Shown: piece after piece, positions 57,413 through 64,000 of the stretch
How the letters are laid out: the number at the start of each line of letters is the position of its first letter
Numbering within the stretch: the first letter of the stretch is position 1
Source: Moritella sp. F3
Lineage (GTDB): Bacteria; Pseudomonadota; Gammaproteobacteria; Enterobacterales; Moritellaceae
Length of the DNA: 64,000 nt
Assembly: GCF_015082335.1 (NCBI RefSeq)
Contig: NZ_BLRL01000011.1
Location: forward strand, 62,001-126,000
Reading direction: 5' to 3'
The notes under the pieces: model-generated
Seen by the model: only the letters and a program-made list of their open reading frames with translations
Database searches by the model: none
What the model was told of the DNA's origin: nothing
Position numbers and translations under genes: made by a program

Positions 57413-59782
57413 TTATTTACGTAATAGTCTTAATGCATTTGCTGTTACCAAAGCTGTCGCACCTGAATCAGCTAAAATAGCTACCCACAGTCCCGTCATC
57501 CCTAGTAATGTTGTCACCAAAAATACCGCTTTAAGACCAACAGCCAAGCCTATGTTTTGCTTAATATTGGTAAGTGTAGCCTGACCTAGTTCCACCATTT
57601 GTGGTAATTCCACCAAGCGATTATGCATCAAGGCAACATCTGCAGCCTCTAACGCCACATCAGTACCACCACCCATCGCAATACCTAAACTTGCACTTTT
57701 CATTGCTGGCGCATCATTAATACCATCACCAACCATGGCCGTGTCTTTGTCTTGGCTAAGTTCACCAACAATGCGTGATTTGTCTTCAGGTAGTAATTCA
57801 GCACGATATTCCATGCCTAGTGAATCAGCGATTACTTTAGCAGTTCGGCGATTATCACCCGTTAACATCACGGTATTAATACCTAATCGCTGCAACTCTT
57901 CAATCGCTTGTCGCGCATCTTCACGAATACTATCGGCCAATGCGACTAACCCGATCACTTGCTCATCTTGCAGCACAACAACGGTCGTGTTTCCTTTATT
58001 TTCAAGATCTTCAATAGCTGTTTTTACATGTGTGAGTTCAGCCAGCTTTGCCGTCATGTGGTGTGGTGCCAGCAATTTAATTAACTGTGTTTCACCATCA
58101 TGCTGCACTTCACCTTGTACACCCAAGCCTGCTAGTGTTTGATCATTACTCACGGTTAATAAAGGCACTGATTGACGTTCTGCATGAGTCAAAATTGCCG
58201 TTGCTAATGGGTGATTTGAAGTTTGCTCAATACTGGCAGCAAGCTGTAATACTTTGCTTTCATCATCAATGAAGCTAACAACACTCGTTACCTCTGGCAC
58301 GCCTTGCGTTAAGGTTCCGGTTTTATCAAAGGCTATTTGTTGAATACGACCAATTTGCTCTAGCGCTGCGCCACCTTTAACTAATACACCACGCTTACTT
58401 GAAGCGGATAATGCCGATGTCACTGCTGCAGGCGTTGAAATAACCAATGCACAAGGACATGCAATCAAGAGTAATGTCAGGCCTTTATAAACCCATTCAG
58501 TCCAATCGCCACCAAATAATAACGGTGGCACAACCACAACCGCTAACGCTAACAACATCATTGCCGGCGTATACCAACGGCTGAAACCATCAAGGAATCG
58601 TTCAATTGGTGCTTTATTTTCTTCTGCTTCTTCAATCAAATGTAGAATACGGTCAATCGCATTATTACCCGACTCAGACACAACACGTAGCAGAGCGACG
58701 CGGTTAACAGCTAAGCTGCCCGCCATGACTATATCTTCTGCTTGATGTTCTACAGGTACTGATTCACCCGTTAATGCACTTTCATCAAAGCTAATACCAG
58801 ACGCTAATAGCGCGCCATCTGCAGGTAAACGGTCACCCGGTTTTATTTCAATTATATCACCTGGTTGTAAATCACTTGCAGAAACGACCACACGCTTATC
58901 ACCAACGATAGTGGTGGCATCTTCAGGCACTAACGACATTAAAGATTTAACGCCTTTACGTGCCTTCCCCGCTGCATATGATTCCAGTTTTTCACCGATC
59001 ATGAATAACACGAGTACCATTGCCGATTCAGCTGTTTCCCCTAAGATAAGCGCACCGACAGTCGCAACTGACATCAAGGTTTCGATGGCAAACGGGGTAC
59101 CTGAACGTGCTAATTTAATCGAACGGTTAATAACAGGGATAACACCAAATACACTGGCGAAGGTAAATAACCACTGACTCGCTTCACTGTTAAATTGCGT
59201 TAAGATCGCTGCGATAACAATTGCACTGACTAACGTGATCGCATGCCAATGTTCGCGTAGACTTTGTGATAATGAGGTCTCTTCAGCAACGTCTGTCGCT
59301 TTTTTACCGACTTCTTGTAATTTGAATCCGGCTTTAACCACTGCATCAGTAACTTGCTGCTTGATGCTATCAACGGCATCTGTATTGACTTCTTTTTTGA
59401 TATCAACAAGTAGCTTTTCAGTGGCGAATGCAACTCGACATTGTTGTACTTGTGGTAATGCTTGAACGGCTTTTTCTACTTTACGGGCACAACTAGGACA
59501 GTCCATGCCTTTCACTAACCAAGATAAACGGGTAGTTAAACTACTGGACTCGGGCTCCTCGTCATCAGCAATAATCTCATTTGATTCTGTGCGTGCGCAG
59601 CAAGAGTCGCTACTGCTGGTACTGACTTGATGTTCATCAGTATGTTGATGTTCATGGACGTGGGTTTTGCTGTGATCGTTATCACAACATCCCTGATTTG
59701 ATTTTACTGCTATTGGTGCTGTTTTCGATGCAGTGTCTTTAGAGACTGTTGTTTTAGAAACAGTGCTGCCTTTACATGACAT
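57413..59782 (-). CDS. zntA: Zn/Cd/Pb-exporting P1B-type ATPase (ZntA-like)
   Basis: About 789 residues from ATG at 59782 (GAGGATAA upstream). The N-terminus is rich in Cys and His (Cys-Cys pairs near 32 and 61; HVHEHQHTDEH near 41-51). An HMA domain follows with GMDCPSC at 92-98. The translocation motif CPC is at 442-444, phosphorylation site DKTGT at 486-490, and MVGDGINDAP further on. These match ZntA/CadA rather than copper pumps. An SmtB-type operator lies upstream and an SmtB-like repressor gene is nearby. Confidence 0.93.
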   Translation of the reverse strand: MSCKGSTVSKTTVSKDTASKTAPIAVKSNQGCCDNDHSKTHVHEHQHTDEHQVSTSSSDSCCARTESNEIIADDEEPESSSLTTRLSWLVKGMDCPSCARKVEKAVQALPQVQQCRVAFATEKLLVDIKKEVNTDAVDSIKQQVTDAVVKAGFKLQEVGKKATDVAEETSLSQSLREHWHAITLVSAIVIAAILTQFNSEASQWLFTFASVFGVIPVINRSIKLARSGTPFAIETLMSVATVGALILGETAESAMVLVLFMIGEKLESYAAGKARKGVKSLMSLVPEDATTIVGDKRVVVSASDLQPGDIIEIKPGDRLPADGALLASGISFDESALTGESVPVEHQAEDIVMAGSLAVNRVALLRVVSESGNNAIDRILHLIEEAEENKAPIERFLDGFSRWYTPAMMLLALAVVVVPPLLFGGDWTEWVYKGLTLLLIACPCALVISTPAAVTSALSASSKRGVLVKGGAALEQIGRIQQIAFDKTGTLTQGVPEVTSVVSFIDDESKVLQLAASIEQTSNHPLATAILTHAERQSVPLLTVSNDQTLAGLGVQGEVQHDGETQLIKLLAPHHMTAKLAELTHVKTAIEDLENKGNTTVVVLQDEQVIGLVALADSIREDARQAIEELQRLGINTVMLTGDNRRTAKVIADSLGMEYRAELLPEDKSRIVGELSQDKDTAMVGDGINDAPAMKSASLGIAMGGGTDVALEAADVALMHNRLVELPQMVELGQATLTNIKQNIGLAVGLKAVFLVTTLLGMTGLWVAILADSGATALVTANALRLLRK

Positions 59783-59856
59783 AAGTTTATCCTCGTAAAT
59801 AGAATTAATGTTAGCAATATGAGTAACAGTTAATGCGTTCAAGCTAGTTAACTTAC

Positions 59857-59876
59857 ATATAAATATATATTCATAT
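59857..59876 (-). promoter_or_regulatory. SmtB/ArsR-type operator of the zinc ATPase gene
   Basis: ATATAAATA-TA-TATTCATAT is a 9-2-9 inverted repeat with one mismatch, similar to the 12-2-12 operators of SmtB, CzrA and ZiaR. It lies 75-94 bases before the ATG, where a promoter is expected. Binding by the nearby repressor is inferred. Confidence 0.55.
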
Positions 59877-59900
59877 TAACTTTCATTCAAGTGTATTTAC

Positions 59901-59946
59901 AAAAAAAAGCTAATTCAGTCGTTATCGTTAACGAATAAATTAGCTT
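59901..59946 (-). terminator. Intrinsic terminator of the arsR-HD operon
   Basis: On the minus strand TAAGCTAATT...AATTAGCT encloses an inner CGTTAACGATAACG, followed by eight T. It lies about 40 bases past the HD gene and separates it from the ATPase gene. Confidence 0.85.
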
Positions 59947-59984
59947 AGATGTACTTAATTATGATGTTAGTAGTGTCAATCGAA

Positions 59985-60611
59985 CTATTTCGATGTCAAT
60001 AATTCCGACTGCAGCTGTGCTAAAAAATCACGCATATACACACTACGACGCTGAGCTTCAGCCTTGGCGGCTTGTGTTTTCATGCTATCACCGAGCGTTA
60101 ATAGCTTGGTAAAGAAGTGGTCTAACGTATACACACTGTCATCAGGTTCACGCGTTTCACATAATGGATCGATACTACTATAAAGCTGACGATTCAGTTT
60201 ACCGCCAACTAAAATACAGCGGGCAATACCTATCGCGCCTAACGCATCCATACGATCTGCGTCTTGCAGTATTTTAGCTTCTAAAGTTTCAGGGCTGATA
60301 TTGGCACTAAAACTATGAGCAACAATCGCGTGGTGAATTGCCTTGTGATATTGCGCAGGATAATCAATCTGTTGTAGAAATTCAACAGCGCAATCAGCTG
60401 CTAACAATGAGGCTTGCTTACGTTGTGGGTGATCTTTGGCAACAGCAACACAATCATGTAACCACGCAGCAGGCTCTAAGATCGCTAGGTCTGCACCTTC
60501 GCTATCAGCAAGTTGTCTCGCGGTTGCGACAACACGTTCAATATGATCGATATCATGGGCACGGTCATCGCTCCCCAACTGTGTTAGAAATTCAATAAAC
60601 AGGTTTCGCAT
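59985..60611 (-). CDS. HD-domain phosphohydrolase (YedJ-like)
   Basis: 208 residues. The metal-binding HD residues are visible: His in AHDIDHIERVV, His-Asp in WLHDC, and Asp in LQDADRMDALGAIGIAR. It resembles E. coli YedJ. The substrate is unknown; HD proteins of this size often cleave nucleotides. It follows the zinc repressor gene by 37 bases, so it is probably zinc-controlled. Confidence 0.88.
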   Translation of the reverse strand: MRNLFIEFLTQLGSDDRAHDIDHIERVVATARQLADSEGADLAILEPAAWLHDCVAVAKDHPQRKQASLLAADCAVEFLQQIDYPAQYHKAIHHAIVAHSFSANISPETLEAKILQDADRMDALGAIGIARCILVGGKLNRQLYSSIDPLCETREPDDSVYTLDHFFTKLLTLGDSMKTQAAKAEAQRRSVYMRDFLAQLQSELLTSK

Positions 60612-60648
60612 AACAGACTCTTCGACATTTAGTGATTAAAAAAGGTAA

Positions 60649-60993
60649 TTAATGCTCAGTAACGTGGCACGCAAGATCATGAACAACGTGACGAATATGA
60701 TGATCATCAAGTCGATAGAGTATTTGTTTACCTTGACGTTCAGAGCGTAAAATACGCGCTTCACGTAAGTGACGTAAATGATGACTGGTTAATGATTGTG
60801 ACATACCAGACACGGCTGATAATTCAGATACAGCAACAGGCCCCGCCATGCAAGCAAGCACTAAACGAATACGCCCTTCATCACCTAGTAAGTGAAACAA
60901 ATGCGCTAGTGAGGCAATATGCTTATCATCCAACGCTGGCAGTTCTGCACTACACTGCGGTTCTGGGCAGCATTGAGATTCTAATTTTGGCAT
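60649..60993 (-). CDS. ArsR/SmtB-family zinc-sensing repressor
   Basis: 114 residues with a winged helix (SGMSQSLTSHHLRHLREARIL). The alpha-5 zinc site of SmtB/CzrA is complete: Asp-x-His, then His 11 residues later and Glu three after that, in DDHHIRHVVHDLACHVTEH. The N-terminus also has CCPEPQC, similar to the alpha-3N site. No ELCVCDL motif is present. It should release DNA when zinc binds and thus induce the ATPase gene. Confidence 0.9.
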   Translation of the reverse strand: MPKLESQCCPEPQCSAELPALDDKHIASLAHLFHLLGDEGRIRLVLACMAGPVAVSELSAVSGMSQSLTSHHLRHLREARILRSERQGKQILYRLDDHHIRHVVHDLACHVTEH

Positions 60994-61058
60994 TATGCCT
61001 CGCTTATAATTATTTGAAGTAATTGAAAGTGTAACACTTGAGGTTGTAGGGGCAAGAT

Positions 61059-61110
61059 CAAAAATGCCAGCATCATACGACCTAATGGCACGTAATCAGC
61101 TGGCATTTTT
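61059..61110 (-). terminator. Intrinsic terminator of the purine permease gene
   Basis: AAAAATGCCAGC (61059-61070) pairs with GCTGGCATTTTTT (61098-61110) around a long loop of about 27 bases. It lies about 60 bases past the permease stop. Confidence 0.85.
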
Positions 61111-61166
61111 TAACATCAACGTGACGCTTATCTTAGCGGCATCACATTGACGGTATTACATTCAAA

Positions 61167-62516
61167 TTAGATGAATGCTAGTTTCGCGATGAATACAACA
61201 GCAAGTACATTCATACCTAATGATACATCAGCAGAACGACCAGTCGCATGCTTGATAATAGCAAATGATAGGAAGCCTAAGATAATACCATCAGCAATTG
61301 AATACGTTAGCGGCATCATGATTGCAGTGATGGCAGCAGGAACGTAGTCTGTGAACTCATCCCAGTTAACTTTATTCAAGCTACCAACCATTAAGAAAGC
61401 AACATAGATTAATGCGCCCGCTGTTGCATAGCTTGGTACAATCTGAGCAATCGGTGCAAAGAACATCGCCGCTAAGAATAGTAGACCAACCACAACCGCA
61501 GTCAAACCTGTACGGCCACCTTCAGCAATACCCGCATTACTTTCAACGTATGTAGTTACTGGTGGGCAACCAATCATCGCGCCAGCAACACTTGCAACAC
61601 TATCCGCTGTTAAGGCTTTATTTAGGTTTTCAATTTTGCCGTCTTTATTATACATGCCAGCTTTATCAGCCACGCCGATCATCGTACCCGCAGTATCAAA
61701 CATGTTCACAAATAGGAATGCTAGGATAATACTAACCATAGATACGTCTAACGCACCCATTACATCCATTTGCATGAATGTTTTTGATAAGCCAGTCGGT
61801 AATGATACAGCTTGCTCAGGTAAGGTAACTAGACCCATCACAGCACTGATTACTGTCACCGCGATAATACCAATAAGTACAGCCCCGAATACTTTACGTG
61901 TTGCTAAGATTGCAATAATAAGGAAGCTTAGTGCACCTAAAATTACTTTCGGGTCGTGGAAATTACCTAACGTTACTAACGTTGCAGGGCTAGCAGTAAT
62001 GATGCCTGCTGCTTTTAAGCCGATAATACCTAAGAACAGACCAACACCCGCCGTCATAGCATAACGTAAGCTATGTGGGATGCTATCGATGATCCAACCG
62101 CGTAATTTAGTCACACTCATAATAACGAATATGATACTTGAAATGAATACAGCGCCTAATGCAACCTGCCAAGAATATTCCATACCTTTCACTACTGCGA
62201 AAGTGAAGAATGCATTCAAACCCATACCTGGTGCTAAACCAACAGGCCAGTTAGCGTAAAGACCCATAAAGATGCAACCAATTGCCGCACTCAGTGCTGT
62301 CGCAACGAATACTGCTTGATAATCCATACCAGCAATAGACATGATGTCAGGGTTAACAAATAAGATATAAGCCATGGTAACGAAAGTCGTTAAACCAGCC
62401 ATTACTTCTGTTTTAATCGTGGTGTTATGCGCTTTTAGCTTAAACAACTTTTCCATCAAAGTGGCAAAAGCAGACGGGTTTTGTGATTCAGAGGTAGACT
62501 TACTTGCGGTATTCAT
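61167..62516 (-). CDS. NCS2-family purine permease (AzgA-like)
   Basis: 449 residues with 12-14 helices. It has the AzgA/PurP/GhxP subgroup features TFVTMAYILFVNPDIM, GLAPGMGLNAFFTF, and GCPPVTTYVESNAGIAEGGRTG. It likely imports adenine, guanine or hypoxanthine with protons. No purine-salvage enzyme is adjacent. It has a long 5' leader with two hairpins. Confidence 0.92.
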   Translation of the reverse strand: MNTASKSTSESQNPSAFATLMEKLFKLKAHNTTIKTEVMAGLTTFVTMAYILFVNPDIMSIAGMDYQAVFVATALSAAIGCIFMGLYANWPVGLAPGMGLNAFFTFAVVKGMEYSWQVALGAVFISSIIFVIMSVTKLRGWIIDSIPHSLRYAMTAGVGLFLGIIGLKAAGIITASPATLVTLGNFHDPKVILGALSFLIIAILATRKVFGAVLIGIIAVTVISAVMGLVTLPEQAVSLPTGLSKTFMQMDVMGALDVSMVSIILAFLFVNMFDTAGTMIGVADKAGMYNKDGKIENLNKALTADSVASVAGAMIGCPPVTTYVESNAGIAEGGRTGLTAVVVGLLFLAAMFFAPIAQIVPSYATAGALIYVAFLMVGSLNKVNWDEFTDYVPAAITAIMMPLTYSIADGIILGFLSFAIIKHATGRSADVSLGMNVLAVVFIAKLAFI

Positions 62517-62870
62517 TTAAAGGTACTCACTTTTTATTTCGTTCATCTTACGCACTATATGGCAGTGGTTGCCTGTACTTATTGCTCTTTCAGCAACTGA
62601 TAGATACAGACTAAGATGACTGGTTGTTTAATAAATGGCTGTCGCTTAGCGGAAAAGTGGAAAGTTCTAAGCTGACAATTATTAACTAACCGGATTTAAA
62701 ATATAGGTAATTATTACCTGCTATATTCACTTTGTGAACGGGCGGGATTATCTGCTAATTCGCGTTAAATTGGAAGTTTTTTGTCTAAAATGCACACTTT
62801 TATTAGCAAAAATAATAATCTATTGATGTAAAAGCTCTCAAGCCTCTGAAAGTACTCTTTTTAAGGTAAA
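62517..62870 (-). promoter_or_regulatory. Structured 5' leader of the purine permease gene
   Basis: Two clear hairpins precede the ATG: one with a 10-bp, once-bulged stem (62640-62677, TGTCGCTTAG with CTAAGCTGACA) and one with GGTAAT-T-ATTACC plus AATATA/TATATT (62700-62727). Neither fits the purine riboswitch consensus as I know it. They could be a regulatory RNA or a factor site. No ORF is seen here. Confidence 0.4.
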
Positions 62871-62898
62871 AAAATACCAGCGTTAAGCTGGTATTTTT
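62871..62898 (-). terminator. Intrinsic terminator of obgE
   Basis: AAAATACCAGC pairs with GCTGGTATTTTT around GTTAA, about 40 bases past the obgE stop; a second AAAATGA/TCATTTT repeat lies between them. Confidence 0.88.
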
Positions 62899-62935
62899 CA
62901 ATAAAAATGATTATAAAGTCATTTTTATATGATAA

Positions 62936-64000
<1,065 letters not shown>

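Overview
The window looks like chromosome of a marine gammaproteobacterium of the Moritella/Psychromonas/Shewanella/Vibrio type. The grounds are an AT-leaning composition, E. coli-like gene neighbourhoods (ilvIH near leuAB; rcsF-trmO-proS), many c-di-GMP proteins, MSHA-like type IV pilins and a CPA2 antiporter. The genus cannot be fixed from sequence alone. I see no tRNA, rRNA, CRISPR array, phage or insertion sequence.

Layout. 1-9.5 kb: ilvH (cut by the window start) and ilvI, a GGDEF-EAL protein, a long-chain acyl-CoA synthetase, a 49-residue ORF, then leuA-leuB behind a structured leader and ending at a strong terminator. leuC and leuD are not in the window. A PilZ gene follows. 10.1-28 kb: two complete urease loci on the minus strand in direct orientation. 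The upstream one is ureDABC-ureJ-ureEFG. Below it lies urtABCDE (urea ABC importer), which runs into ureABC-ureJ-ureDEFG. A good sigma-54 promoter with NtrC-like half-sites sits before urtA. The two UreC proteins are clearly diverged, while the two UreG proteins differ at only two aligned residues. 28-32.4 kb: a TPP riboswitch and thiBPQ.

32.5-34.8 kb: a periplasmic sulfite-oxidase-family enzyme with three small c-type cytochromes, behind a perfect FNR box. 35-42.3 kb: yihD, then a nine-gene operon behind a Fur-like box encoding a PepSY membrane protein, DUF2271, DUF4198, two small envelope proteins and a ZnuABC-type ABC transporter with a second, ligand-poor binding protein. This is the least described system here and probably handles iron or another metal. 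42.4-49.6 kb: a lipoprotein, a PIN-PhoH ATPase, a TPR protein, a UbiA-like membrane protein, a RidA protein, a solute-binding protein, rcsF-trmO and an SLT lipoprotein.

49.7-64 kb: proS, two tandem type IV pilin paralogues, a patatin phospholipase, a Kef-type antiporter, a GGDEF protein, a zinc module (SmtB-like repressor, HD hydrolase, ZntA-type P-ATPase with a matching operator), an NCS2 purine permease with a structured leader, and obgE cut by the window end.

How parts fit together: UrtABCDE would import urea for two nickel ureases, giving ammonia under nitrogen control. UreJ and perhaps the metal ABC operon could affect metal supply. ThDP made from imported thiamine serves enzymes such as IlvI.
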